A model generated the notes under the pieces. It had not been told where the DNA came from. It saw only the letters and a list, made by a program, of their open reading frames with translations, and ran no database searches. Source: Klebsiella sp. WP3-W18-ESBL-02 (lineage in GTDB: Bacteria; Pseudomonadota; Gammaproteobacteria; Enterobacterales; Enterobacteriaceae). Taken from it: a stretch of 64,000 nucleotides of DNA. Location of the stretch: assembly GCF_014168815.1 (NCBI RefSeq), contig NZ_AP021972.1, forward strand, positions 2,728,001 through 2,792,000, written 5' to 3'. Every line of letters starts with the position of its first letter. Positions within the stretch are counted from its first letter, which is position 1. Below, one piece after another: positions 9,723-18,287 of this stretch. The translations under genes were made by a program, and so were the position numbers.

Positions 9723-10052
9723 CGAGACAATCCTTTTTTGATTTAAAGAAGCAGTGATAAGAAACGACTGACTACTCAAAATATCTTGGCATATTTAAAC
9801 CGCTGAAAAAAACGGTGAATCGTGTAAGCAAATTATTTTTTTACTTTTTAGGATTGATTCCTGATTATTCATAACCTACTGATTAGCCTGAAAAGGCACA
9901 GTAACCAGCGGTCTATTGGCAGCTTTTGGGAATTGAAACGACCATTTCATTAAAAATAAAAATACCATTTCATTTTTATTTTTAAGACAAAGATGAGCGG
10001 CTTGTGTTTAAATTTAATTACCCTTTCAGGCAATTAACGGGAGTCAAGCAAT
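9723..10052. promoter_or_regulatory. Divergent ppsA/ppsR intergenic region with Cra-like site
   Basis: This 330-base AT-rich gap holds both promoters and no plausible gene. At 9813-9828, CGGTGAATCGTGTAAG resembles the Cra (FruR) operator core TGAATCGNTT. Cra activation of ppsA is established in E. coli; the site here is assigned by sequence likeness. A repeated CATTTCATTAAAAATAAAAAT-like tract lies around 9941-9985. Confidence 0.5.
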
Positions 10053-10886
10053 ATGGATAACGCAGTCGACAGGCAGGTATTTTATATTTCCGACGGTACC
10101 GCGATCACCGCCGAAGTGCTCGGTCATGCGGTGATGTCACAGTTCCCGGTGGCGATCAACAGCATTACCCTGCCCTTTATCGAAAGCGAAAGCCGCGCAC
10201 GGGCGGTGAAGGAACAGATAGACGCCATCTATCAGCAAACGGGCGTGCGCCCGTTAGTGTTCTATTCGATCGTTATTCCTGAAATTCGTGACATTATTCT
10301 GCAATGTGAAGGGTTTTGTCAGGATATCGTGCAGGCGCTGGTGGCCCCGCTTCAGGAGGAACTCCAGCTTGATCCTACGCCGATTGCCCATCGAACCCAC
10401 GGCCTCACCCCCGGTAATCTGACCAAGTACGATGCGCGTATTGCCGCCATTGACTACACGCTGGCGCACGATGACGGCATCTCATTACGCAACCTCGATC
10501 AGGCGCAGGTCATTTTGCTTGGCGTCTCGCGCTGCGGCAAAACACCGACCAGCCTTTATCTGGCGATGCAGTTTGGTATTCGCGCCGCCAACTATCCGTT
10601 TATTGCCGATGACATGGACAACCTCGTCCTGCCCGCCTCGTTAAAGCCGCTACAGCATAAACTGTTTGGTCTGACCATTAACCCTGAACGGCTGGCGGCA
10701 ATCCGTGAAGAGCGCCGTGAGAACAGTCGCTATGCGTCAATGCGCCAGTGCCGGATGGAGGTCGCTGAGGTTGAGGCACTGTATCGTCGTAATCAGATCC
10801 CCTGGATCAACAGCACCAATTACTCGGTCGAAGAAATTGCTACCAAAATCATGGACATCATGGGATTAAGCCGCAGAATGTACTAA
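10053..10886 (+). CDS. ppsR: PEP synthase regulatory protein (bifunctional ADP-dependent kinase/phosphorylase)
   Basis: 277 residues, DUF299 family. It contains the P-loop GVSRCGKTPTSLYLA (residues about 153-167), typical of PpsR/PDRP. The enzyme inactivates PEP synthase by ADP-dependent threonine phosphorylation and reactivates it by phosphorolysis. ATG at 10053 follows a GGGAG ribosome site. It is divergent from its target gene ppsA. Its last codons and stop overlap the TrpR operator of aroH. Confidence 0.96.
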   Translation: MDNAVDRQVFYISDGTAITAEVLGHAVMSQFPVAINSITLPFIESESRARAVKEQIDAIYQQTGVRPLVFYSIVIPEIRDIILQCEGFCQDIVQALVAPLQEELQLDPTPIAHRTHGLTPGNLTKYDARIAAIDYTLAHDDGISLRNLDQAQVILLGVSRCGKTPTSLYLAMQFGIRAANYPFIADDMDNLVLPASLKPLQHKLFGLTINPERLAAIREERRENSRYASMRQCRMEVAEVEALYRRNQIPWINSTNYSVEEIATKIMDIMGLSRRMY

Positions 10887-10897
10887 TACACTAGTAC
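10880..10897 (+). promoter_or_regulatory. TrpR operator of aroH
   Basis: GTACTAATACACTAGTAC is a near-perfect match to the trp operator palindrome GTACTAGTTAACTAGTAC. It covers the ppsR stop codon (10884-10886) and lies upstream of a TATCAT -10 element at 10915-10920, also present in E. coli aroH. TrpR repression of aroH is established in E. coli. Confidence 0.88.
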
Positions 10898-11039
10898 AAT
10901 GCAGCAATTTTGTTTATCATGGCTTTGTGATTGAGCGCACATCACCTGCCACGCTTGAATTAAGCGCAGATTGGTTTATCGTGATGTGCATCACTTCTCG
11001 GCATTTTGGCCGACGAAGCAACAAATTTCTGAGACTTCC

Positions 11040-12086
11040 ATGAATAAGACCGATGAATTGCGTACCGCTCGAATTGAGAGCCTGATTACGCCTGCTGAAC
11101 TTGCTCAGCGACACCCCGTATCACCTGAAGTTGCGGCTCACGTCACCGCATCACGCCAGCGTATTGAAAAAATTCTCAACGGTGAAGATCGTCGTCTGTT
11201 GGCGATCGTCGGCCCCTGCTCAATTCACGATCTGGATGCGGCAATGGACTACGCCCGCCGTCTTCAGGTTCTGCGTGAAAAGCACCAGGGTGAGCTGGAA
11301 ATTGTGATGCGCACGTATTTTGAAAAACCGCGCACCGTGGTGGGCTGGAAAGGGTTGATTTCCGACCCGGATCTCAACGGCAGTTACCGCGTAAACCACG
11401 GCATTGAGCTGGCACGTAAACTGCTGCTCCAGGTGAATACCCTCGGCGTGCCAACGGCAACCGAGTTTCTCGATATGGTTACCGGCCAGTTTATTGCTGA
11501 CCTGATCAGCTGGGGCGCCATTGGCGCGCGCACCACCGAAAGCCAGATTCACCGGGAAATGGCCTCAGCGCTCTCCTGCCCGGTCGGTTTTAAAAACGGT
11601 ACCGACGGTAACACCCGCATTGCCGTCGATGCCATCCGTGCCGCCCGCGCCAGCCATATGTTCCTGTCGCCGGATAAAAACGGCCAGATGACTATCTACC
11701 AGACCAGCGGGAATCCGTATGGTCATATCATTATGCGTGGGGGTAAAAAGCCAAACTACCATGCCGATGATATTGCCGTCGCCTGCGACACGCTGCATCA
11801 GTTCGATCTACCGGAGCATCTGGTGGTCGACTTTAGCCACGGTAACTGCCAGAAGCAGCATCGTCGCCAGCTGGAAGTGTGTGACGATATTTGTCAGCAG
11901 ATCCGCAACGGTTCGTCGGCTATTGCCGGCATCATGGCGGAAAGCTTCCTGCGTGAAGGGACGCAAAAAATTGTTGCCGACCAGCCCCTCACCTACGGCC
12001 AGTCGATTACCGATCCGTGCCTGAGCTGGGAAGATACGGAACTGCTGCTGGAAAAACTGGCCGCAGCGGTCGCGACTCGCCTGTAA
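11040..12086 (+). CDS. aroH: 3-deoxy-D-arabino-heptulosonate 7-phosphate synthase, Trp-sensitive isozyme
   Basis: 348 residues beginning MNKTDELRTARIESL, closely matching E. coli AroH rather than AroF or AroG. Family signatures include GPCSIHD, RTYFEKPRTVVGWKGLI, GARTTESQ, GFKNGTDG and DFSHGNCQKQ. It condenses PEP and erythrose 4-phosphate in the first step of the shikimate pathway. The start at 11040 was chosen by homology; an in-frame upstream ATG-free extension to 10971 is leader. Transcription is expected to be TrpR-controlled through the operator at 10880-10897. Confidence 0.97.
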   Translation: MNKTDELRTARIESLITPAELAQRHPVSPEVAAHVTASRQRIEKILNGEDRRLLAIVGPCSIHDLDAAMDYARRLQVLREKHQGELEIVMRTYFEKPRTVVGWKGLISDPDLNGSYRVNHGIELARKLLLQVNTLGVPTATEFLDMVTGQFIADLISWGAIGARTTESQIHREMASALSCPVGFKNGTDGNTRIAVDAIRAARASHMFLSPDKNGQMTIYQTSGNPYGHIIMRGGKKPNYHADDIAVACDTLHQFDLPEHLVVDFSHGNCQKQHRRQLEVCDDICQQIRNGSSAIAGIMAESFLREGTQKIVADQPLTYGQSITDPCLSWEDTELLLEKLAAAVATRL

Positions 12087-12094
12087 TGCCCCCG

Positions 12095-12119
12095 CCCGCC
12101 GGACATCGGCGGGTGTTTT
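12095..12119 (+). terminator. Terminator of aroH
   Basis: The stem CCCGCCG/CGGCGGG with a 5-base loop is followed by TGTTTTC, eight bases after the aroH stop. Confidence 0.75.
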
Positions 12120-12176
12120 CCCTCCTGCCGTTCATTTGCGTAATAAATAAGACTTGCGGTTAACTTATTGAATATT

Positions 12177-12195
12177 GATAATAGTTATCATTGTT
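12177..12195 (+). promoter_or_regulatory. Fur box upstream of hemP
   Basis: GATAATAGTTATCATTGTT matches 13 of 19 positions of the Fur consensus GATAATGATAATCATTATC. It lies 30 bases before the hemP start, consistent with iron repression of hemP. Confidence 0.75.
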
Positions 12196-12224
12196 ACATT
12201 AATTTTCATTATTAAATAACGCAA

Positions 12225-12404
12225 ATGGATACGTGCGCAACGCAGGAACCGCAAAAGGATCATACTCCTCATCCCCTACCCAACGACCGCCGGGTCGACA
12301 GTAAAACGCTGCTGGGCCAGGAAGGCAGGTTAATCATTGAACACGGTGAGCAGCGCTATCTGCTGCGTCAAACTCAGGCAGGAAAACTGATACTGACGAA
12401 ATAG
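12225..12404 (+). CDS. hemP: Hemin uptake protein HemP (YdiE)
   Basis: A 59-residue protein whose C-terminal half (KTLLGQEGRLIIEHGEQRYLLRQTQ...LILTK) is the HemP/HmuP signature; it closely matches E. coli YdiE. The N-terminal 25 residues are variable. HemP-family proteins are linked to haem/iron uptake regulation; the mechanism in enterics is not settled. The Fur box just upstream supports iron control. It is convergent with selO, with 34 bases between the stops. Confidence 0.9.
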   Translation: MDTCATQEPQKDHTPHPLPNDRRVDSKTLLGQEGRLIIEHGEQRYLLRQTQAGKLILTK

Positions 12405-12438
12405 CTGCGCCGCCGTTTGCTGGCGCAGCCAATAGCCC

Positions 12439-13881
12439 TTAGCTTGAACAGCTGACTTCCAGTCGTTTGCCCCAGTCCGGCGGACGACGGCTGTATTCGT
12501 CGTCACGATCGCACCACGGATCGCGAAGCGCATCGTGCAGGCGATGCAGTTCCTGATAGTCCCCCTTCTCCGCCTGCTCAATCGCCCGCTGGGCCAGCCA
12601 GTTTCGCAGCACAATGGCAGGATTGGCCTGCTTCATCGCCTGCTGACGCTGCGCATCATCAACCTGCTCTTGCTGTAAGCGCGCGCGATACTGCGTAAAC
12701 CAGGTGTCAAACGCCGCACGATCGATAAACTCATCGCGCAGCGGCGAGGCGCCGTTATGCTGCTCAGTTTCGCTAAGCAGACGGAAGGTTCGGCTGTAGT
12801 CGCTGCCCTCGCGCTCCATCAGCGCATACAATCCATTCAGCAGATCGTTGTCGCCATTTTCTTCGCTAAACAGCCCCAGTTTACGGCGCATTCGCTGACC
12901 GTACTCGCGGAAGAGCACCGTCTGATAGTCGTCGAGCGCCGCATTAAGCGTATCGACCGCAATCAGCGGAGACAGCGCCTGCGCCAGGCACTGAAGGTTC
13001 CACAGCCCTACGGCGGGCTGGTTATCGAAGCGGTAGCGGCCCTGATGATCGGAATGGTTACAGATAAAGGCGGGCTGATAGTCATCGAGGAAACCGAACG
13101 GACCATAGTCCAGCGTCAGCCCCAGAATCGACATGTTGTCCGTATTCATCACCCCATGGGCAAAGCCGACCGTTTGCCAACGGGCAATCATCCGCGCGGT
13201 GCGGGCGACAATATCCTGGAACCACAGTGCGTAGCCGTCGGCCTCATGCTGCAAGTGCGGCCAGTAATGGCGGATGGCGAAGTCTGCCAGCGTACGCACA
13301 CTGTCGATATCGTGGCGATAGTAGAAATGCTCGAAATGCCCGAAACGAATATGGCTTTCGGCAATGCGCATCAGCATCGCACCGGACTCGACCGTTTCAC
13401 GGTACACCGGCGTATCGCTGGTGACTATCGTCAGCGCGCGAGTACCGGGAATACCCAGATAATGCAGCGCCTCAGAAGCCAGACTTTCGCGGATAGTTGA
13501 GCGTAACACCGCGCGGCCGTCGCCCATACGTGAATACGGCGTCAGCCCTGCGCCCTTGAGGTGCCAGTCAACCGTGCGGCCATTCGACAGCTGCTGTTCA
13601 CCAAGCAAAATACCCCGCCCGTCACCCAGTTGACCGGCCCATGCGCCAAACTGATGACCGCTGTAGACCTGGGCCAACGGCGACATGCCCGGCAGCAGCG
13701 CTTCACCGCCCCAGACGCCAGCGCCCTGTGCAGGGGTAAAGAGTGATTCCGGTATCTCAAGCTCTTGCGCCAACGGTGCGTTGTGCCAGATAACGCGAGC
13801 GTTATGCAGCGGCGTGGGCCGTAGCGCTGTGTAAAAATCTGGCAGCTCGTCGCGCCAGCGGGTGTTAAATGACAGGTTCAT
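12439..13881 (-). CDS. selO: Protein adenylyltransferase SelO
   Basis: 480 residues, SelO/UPF0061 family: a pseudokinase fold that transfers AMP to Ser/Thr/Tyr of target proteins in redox homeostasis. Conserved segments include YSGHQFGAWAGQLGDGRG, LKGAGLTPYSRMGDGRAVLRS and HGVMNTDNMSILG. The C-terminus ends CSS, the position where eukaryotic SelO has selenocysteine. The start has a very good AGGAGGAA site six bases upstream. It was formerly called YdiU. Confidence 0.95.
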   Translation of the reverse strand: MNLSFNTRWRDELPDFYTALRPTPLHNARVIWHNAPLAQELEIPESLFTPAQGAGVWGGEALLPGMSPLAQVYSGHQFGAWAGQLGDGRGILLGEQQLSNGRTVDWHLKGAGLTPYSRMGDGRAVLRSTIRESLASEALHYLGIPGTRALTIVTSDTPVYRETVESGAMLMRIAESHIRFGHFEHFYYRHDIDSVRTLADFAIRHYWPHLQHEADGYALWFQDIVARTARMIARWQTVGFAHGVMNTDNMSILGLTLDYGPFGFLDDYQPAFICNHSDHQGRYRFDNQPAVGLWNLQCLAQALSPLIAVDTLNAALDDYQTVLFREYGQRMRRKLGLFSEENGDNDLLNGLYALMEREGSDYSRTFRLLSETEQHNGASPLRDEFIDRAAFDTWFTQYRARLQQEQVDDAQRQQAMKQANPAIVLRNWLAQRAIEQAEKGDYQELHRLHDALRDPWCDRDDEYSRRPPDWGKRLEVSCSS

Positions 13882-13942
13882 GGTTCCTCCTGCCCGTAGT
13901 GTATTGGGTTACTGTACGTTAAACACCCGGGTAAGAGCAGGG

Positions 13943-14656
13943 TTATTGTTGAACGAGGGTGATGAGGGAGGATTCGGCAACGACAGGCCACAAGCTGCCG
14001 AGCATACCGCTAAAGCCATAGGACGCGACGCGCTGACGCGTATTGCCGTCATCGACGCCGGAAATCATGATTCCCTGACAGTAAGGCTGGATCTGCGTCA
14101 CGATAGCGCGCATAAACGGCTCAAATGACGCCGATCTCGCCTGCCGCTGTACAAAGTTGCGGTCGAGTACGACACGGCTGAACAGCCCGCTAAACACCGC
14201 CCGGGTAGAGGCATCACCGGACCCAAAGTCGCTTAAGACCAATGGAAAGTACAGGCTCAGCTGCGCCAGCGGATGCTGATCGTCTATTTGATTCAGCCCT
14301 GGGAAACTTTCACTGACGGCTAATTCGAGAAACGGAAAACGCTGAGCGCTGGCGGCCAGTTCAGCATCGGCCAGCAGCACGTCTACGAGGCCAGGGGGGA
14401 TCGTTATCCAGGCTTTGAGATTGTGCTGAAGAAAGAACAGCTGGCAGTTGTTCAGCAGCGCCAGCTTTTCCTCGAAGAGAGTGATTTCTTGCTGCGGCGT
14501 CAGGCGCGGCAGCACCAGGCCGGTGGGAATGCGGATGTCGTTATCAATACCGCTAAACTGGCTGACAATTTTCAGACCGACAAGCTGCCCGTCGCTATTT
14601 CTCGCGGGTAGGAAAAACAATTGAGAACAATACGTATTATCCAGCGATACCATCAT
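13943..14656 (-). CDS. ydiV: Degenerate EAL-domain anti-FlhDC factor YdiV
   Basis: 237 residues, aligned throughout with E. coli YdiV (for example FEPFMRAIVTQIQPYCQGIMISGVD). The canonical EAL catalytic motif is absent; the corresponding stretch reads VSESFPGLN, so phosphodiesterase activity is not expected. YdiV binds FlhD and blocks the flagellar master regulator, linking nutrient state to motility. The first of two adjacent ATG codons (14656) has AAGGG eight bases upstream. It lies 61 bases upstream of selO, on the same strand. Confidence 0.9.
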   Translation of the reverse strand: MMVSLDNTYCSQLFFLPARNSDGQLVGLKIVSQFSGIDNDIRIPTGLVLPRLTPQQEITLFEEKLALLNNCQLFFLQHNLKAWITIPPGLVDVLLADAELAASAQRFPFLELAVSESFPGLNQIDDQHPLAQLSLYFPLVLSDFGSGDASTRAVFSGLFSRVVLDRNFVQRQARSASFEPFMRAIVTQIQPYCQGIMISGVDDGNTRQRVASYGFSGMLGSLWPVVAESSLITLVQQ

Positions 14657-14897
14657 TGCGACTGCCCTTCACTAAAAGTCATGTCCGGGTTCCTGACGTC
14701 ACAAAGCAAAAAACCTACGGTAGTGAATGTGGTGGTTATTCCTTTCATCGGTCCCTTTTTATTTTTATAGTCCGTCACTGGATCATAATGATTGTAATCG
14801 AAAGTAATGGATTAACACAATCAACCTGAAGTTCTATGATCTCGCCTAACAAAATCAGAATAATACGGGCGGATTAATTAAATTTATGCCGTATATA

Positions 14898-14932
14898 AAA
14901 AGAAAAGGAGGCATTTCGCCTCCTTTTCTTTT
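14898..14932. terminator. Strong bidirectional terminator after nlpC
   Basis: A perfect 15-bp inverted repeat (AAAAGAAAAGGAGGC with its complement) around a 5-base ATTTC loop has A and T tracts at both sides, immediately downstream of the nlpC stop. Confidence 0.88.
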
Positions 14933-14935
14933 CGA

Positions 14936-15400
14936 TTAAATTCGCCTGGCCTGCCAGAAGTTTTTCTGCCAGTAGACGTTGTTAAGCGACGATCGCGTCA
15001 CGCCCTGGCTGGTAGAGGCATGGATAAATTTGTTATCGGTGTCATAGATACCGACATGAAGCCCGCTCTCACCTGCTCCAGTCTTGAAGAACACCAGATC
15101 GCCGGGCAGCAGATCGTCTTTGTCTATTTCGGTGCCAATTTTCGCCTGCTGTCGCGTTTCGCGCGGTAGCTGCATTTCGAATTTATCACGGAACGTCACC
15201 AGCACAAACGCAGAACAATCAACGCCGCGACGATTCATTCCGCCATAGCGATATGGCGTACCGTGCCAGTTTTGCAGCTGATCGTTTAAGCTGGCAATCA
15301 CGGTGATCGAATCCGCAAGCCGGGGATTCGGCGGCGGTGCACGATGGCTACTGCACCCTGCTAAAATGAATGCGACGAGAAAAAGAGCCCAGAAACGCAT
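14936..15400 (-). CDS. nlpC: NlpC/P60-family lipoprotein, peptidoglycan endopeptidase type
   Basis: 154 residues. The N-terminus MRFWALFLVAFILAGCSS is a lipoprotein signal with lipobox LAGC. The NlpC/P60 domain has the catalytic Cys in RRGVDCSAFV, His in GLHVGIYD and the third polar residue in FIHAS. The start at 15400 (not the ORF start 28 codons upstream) gives the proper signal peptide. NlpC-type enzymes cleave D-Glu-mDAP links in peptide stems; the substrate here is inferred. It sits beside btuD, as in E. coli. Confidence 0.93.
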   Translation of the reverse strand: MRFWALFLVAFILAGCSSHRAPPPNPRLADSITVIASLNDQLQNWHGTPYRYGGMNRRGVDCSAFVLVTFRDKFEMQLPRETRQQAKIGTEIDKDDLLPGDLVFFKTGAGESGLHVGIYDTDNKFIHASTSQGVTRSSLNNVYWQKNFWQARRI

Positions 15401-15495
15401 ATCCAGCGAATCCTCTATTTTTTTATTCAGCCAATAAATTATATCCATTGCGTATTGGCTGGCAAGCAATCCGCGCCCCGACAAGCGGAGTTGGA

Positions 15496-16257
15496 TTAAT
15501 TTTCGCCGACTTCATCGTAAATGAGCATTTGATGACCGGCAATGTCCAGCCGCTGAAAATGCATATTATATGCTGCGGCTAAATTCTTCGGCTGCATTAC
15601 ATTTTCAGTTTCACCACGGGCAATGCATCGCCCCTGGCATAATAGCCACACGCGATCGGCATGGCGTAGCGTGTAGTTCAGATCGTGGCTGCTCATTACG
15701 ATAGCCACGCCTGCGGCGCGGAGTTCATCCAACATTTTGTTCAGCGCCGCCTGCTGGGATACGTCGAGGCTGTTCATCGGCTCATCGAGCAACAGCAGCT
15801 GCCCGTCCGGATTCGCTGCGGGGTGAATTTGCAGCATCACCGCCGCCAGCCTGACGCGCTGCCATTCGCCGCCGGAAAGCTGATTAACGTTGCGTGCAAG
15901 CTTGTTTTTCAGCCCCAGCGCATCGGTAATATGGACGGCAAGCGGCGAGTGCTGCCCCCCCTGCTGATGCAGCATCAGAAATTGCCAGACGGGCATGGCA
16001 AAAGGCGGCGTCTGGTGCTGGGAGAGATAGGCTCGGTGGCGCGCAAGCTCGGGAGCAGGCCATGCCTCCAGCGGCTGCGCGTTCAACGTAATCTCGCCCT
16101 TACCGCGGTGCAGACCGGCCATTCTGGCCAGCAACGTGCTTTTCCCGGCGCCATTCGGCCCGACCAGATGCACGATTTCCCCGCGCGCCACGTCGGCGCT
16201 GAAGTCCTGAAGACGGACACCTTCGCCGACGTGTTGAAGCTGCATCAACGTGGTCAT
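15496..16257 (-). CDS. btuD: Vitamin B12 ABC transporter ATP-binding protein
   Basis: 253 residues with Walker A GPNGAGKST (about residue 33), signature LSGGEWQRVRLA, Walker B LLLLDEPMNSLD and H-loop MSSHDLN. It pairs with BtuC and the periplasmic BtuF to import cobalamin across the inner membrane. Its ATG overlaps the btuE stop by four bases (ATGA), implying translational coupling. Confidence 0.96.
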   Translation of the reverse strand: MTTLMQLQHVGEGVRLQDFSADVARGEIVHLVGPNGAGKSTLLARMAGLHRGKGEITLNAQPLEAWPAPELARHRAYLSQHQTPPFAMPVWQFLMLHQQGGQHSPLAVHITDALGLKNKLARNVNQLSGGEWQRVRLAAVMLQIHPAANPDGQLLLLDEPMNSLDVSQQAALNKMLDELRAAGVAIVMSSHDLNYTLRHADRVWLLCQGRCIARGETENVMQPKNLAAAYNMHFQRLDIAGHQMLIYDEVGEN

Positions 16258-16808
16258 AGCTCGGCGATAGCCTGCTTAATTGCCGCCGTCAGAATCGGAT
16301 CGTCCGGCGTCATATCCGGGGAGAAACGATCGATAACGCGTCCGTCACGGCCAATCAGGAACTTCTCAAAGTTCCACAGGATGTCACCAGGATGCGCGGG
16401 CGCACGTCCTTTGCTCGCCATTCGCTCATAAAAGCCGCTCCCCTGCGGTGCAATGGCAACCGGCGCCAGGCGCGTCAACAAACTGTACAGCGGATGACGC
16501 GTTGCACCGTTCACTTCAATTTTACTGAACAGCGGGAAAGTTACGCCGTAAGTCGTGCTGCAGAAGATTTTAATGTCTTCCTCGCTGCCCGGTTCCTGGC
16601 CCAGGAACTGATTACAGGGAAAGCCCAGCACGGTGAAGCCTTCATCCTGCAATGACGTTTGCAGCGCCTCCAGCTGTTCGTACTGCGGCGTCAGGCCGCA
16701 CTTCGACGCCACGTTAACAATCAGCAGGACCTTGCCCTGATAGCGTTCCAGGGTCGTGTTCTCGCCGTCAATGGTGGTCACGGGGGTGTTCAGAATCGTG
16801 GTTTGCAT
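16254..16808 (-). CDS. btuE: Glutathione/thioredoxin peroxidase BtuE
   Basis: 184 residues, glutathione peroxidase family. The peroxidatic cysteine is in NVASKCGLTPQYEQLE, and the conserved FPCNQFLGQEPGS and WNFEKFLIGRDG segments are present. It reduces peroxides and is not itself needed for B12 transport although it lies inside the btuC-btuE-btuD cluster. The stop overlaps the btuD start. Confidence 0.95.
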   Translation of the reverse strand: MQTTILNTPVTTIDGENTTLERYQGKVLLIVNVASKCGLTPQYEQLEALQTSLQDEGFTVLGFPCNQFLGQEPGSEEDIKIFCSTTYGVTFPLFSKIEVNGATRHPLYSLLTRLAPVAIAPQGSGFYERMASKGRAPAHPGDILWNFEKFLIGRDGRVIDRFSPDMTPDDPILTAAIKQAIAEL

Positions 16809-16896
16809 AGCATCCTCATTTCAGCGTGTTAGGGGGTCTTATCGCCCGGTCTTTAATAATAGACAGATAGGCTAGCCCGACGGCAAGCCTTTTCAT

Positions 16897-17883
16897 TCAC
16901 GCGTAGCGTCCTGACCTGAGCAGCAGCCAGATAAACACCGGCGCGCCGAGCGTCGCCGTCACCACGCCAATTGGCAGTTCCGCCGCCGACAGCGCCAGTC
17001 GCGCGACAATGTCGGCAAACAGCAGCGTACAGGCTCCCGCCAGCGCGCTGGCAGGCAGCAGCACCCGGTGATCGGTCAGACCGCACAGGCGCAGCATGTG
17101 CGGCACCACCAGACCGATAAACCCAATCGCCCCAGCCAGCGCGACGCTCACGCCGACCAGCCAGCCGGTCGCCATCACCAGCAGCTTGCGCCAGAATGCG
17201 ATAGGCACGCCCAGCTGGCGGGCAGACGTTTCCCCCAGCGCCAGCAGATTCAGAGGCTGTGATTGCAGGCAGACCCAGATAATCACCGGCAATAGTGCAA
17301 TCATCAGCCACACCTGCTGCCAGTCCACGCCGCCAAAACCGCCCATCATCCAATACATTAATTGACGCAGATCGAACGAGGTCGAGAAATAGACGGCCCA
17401 CGTCATGATGGCGCTGCAGATAATCCCTAGCGCCACTCCGGCCAGCAACAGCCGGCTGGTCGACAGGTAACGACGCGCGAAGCGCATCAGAATCGCGGTA
17501 ATCACCAGCGCACCGGCAATGGCCGCAAGCCCGGGAGCCCATCCCGGCAGGTTGCCCTGGCCGAGCATAATCGCCGCGATAAGTCCGACGCCCGCGCCGT
17601 TAGAGACGCCCAGCAGCCCCGGCTCGGCGAGCGGGTTTTCAAACAACGCCTGCATCACCGCGCCGGAAAGGGCCAGCGCGGCACCCACCAACAGTACGGC
17701 GGCGGTTCGCGGCAGGCGAATCTGCCAGATAAACAGCTGGCCTTTTGCGGTCAGCCATTCGCCGGGCGGGATCCAGCGCTCACCCGCGCAAAGGCTGATC
17801 GCCAGCATACACAGTAGCGCCAGAGACAGCCCGACAAGCCAGCGGCGGTTGCGCCGCTGCTGTTGATGTACGTAAACCTGCAT
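16897..17883 (-). CDS. btuC: Vitamin B12 ABC transporter permease
   Basis: 328 residues, FecCD-family permease with about ten transmembrane helices. Family segments include GAALALSGAVMQALFENPLAEPGLLGVSN (over residues about 60-90), GVALGIICSAIMTWAVYF and GFIGLVVPHMLRLCG. It forms the dimeric channel of the BtuCD importer. It is first in the btuC-btuE-btuD group, 88 bases upstream of btuE. Confidence 0.96.
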   Translation of the reverse strand: MQVYVHQQQRRNRRWLVGLSLALLCMLAISLCAGERWIPPGEWLTAKGQLFIWQIRLPRTAAVLLVGAALALSGAVMQALFENPLAEPGLLGVSNGAGVGLIAAIMLGQGNLPGWAPGLAAIAGALVITAILMRFARRYLSTSRLLLAGVALGIICSAIMTWAVYFSTSFDLRQLMYWMMGGFGGVDWQQVWLMIALLPVIIWVCLQSQPLNLLALGETSARQLGVPIAFWRKLLVMATGWLVGVSVALAGAIGFIGLVVPHMLRLCGLTDHRVLLPASALAGACTLLFADIVARLALSAAELPIGVVTATLGAPVFIWLLLRSGRYA

Positions 17884-17939
17884 AGTTATCCGTCAGCCCG
17901 TAGAGAAGCGTTTGATTTTACGGTGACAATGCCGCACAG

Positions 17940-17976
17940 AAAAGAAAAAGGCCGCATCAGCGGCCTTTTTAGTTAG
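17940..17976. terminator. Terminator between ihfA and btuC
   Basis: The stem AAAAGGCCGC/GCGGCCTTTTT with a short ATCA loop and flanking A/T tracts lies just downstream of the ihfA stop. Confidence 0.82.
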
Positions 17977-17983
17977 TGCAGAA

Positions 17984-18283
17984 TTACTCTTCTTTGGGTG
18001 TTGCGTTTTCGACCCGGCTTTTTAACTTCTGTCCTGGTCTGAAGGTCACCACACGCCGGGCTGTAATGGGAATATCTTCACCCGTTTTTGGGTTACGTCC
18101 CGGGCGTTGATTTTTGTCACGCAGATCAAAGTTGCCAAAACCGGACAGCTTAACCTGTTCACCGTTTTCCAGAGCACGACGGATCTCTTCAAAAAACAGC
18201 TCCACCAGTTCTTTGGCATCCCGCTTGCTAAGCCCAAGCTTATCAAACAGATATTCTGACATTTCAGCTTTTGTAAGCGCCAT
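17984..18283 (-). CDS. ihfA: Integration host factor alpha subunit
   Basis: 99 residues beginning MALTKAEMSEYLFDKLGLSKRDAKELV and carrying the DNA-bending arm with GRNPKTGEDIPITARRVVTF. It is essentially identical to E. coli IHF-alpha, which dimerises with IhfB to bend DNA sharply at specific sites. It starts four bases after the pheT stop, the conserved pheST-ihfA arrangement. Confidence 0.98.
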   Translation of the reverse strand: MALTKAEMSEYLFDKLGLSKRDAKELVELFFEEIRRALENGEQVKLSGFGNFDLRDKNQRPGRNPKTGEDIPITARRVVTFRPGQKLKSRVENATPKEE

Positions 18284-18287
18284 AGGT

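Noticed and set aside
16853..17542. 229-codon minus-strand ORF overlapping btuC
   Set aside because: Same-strand frame shadow of btuC, which is full length and conserved.
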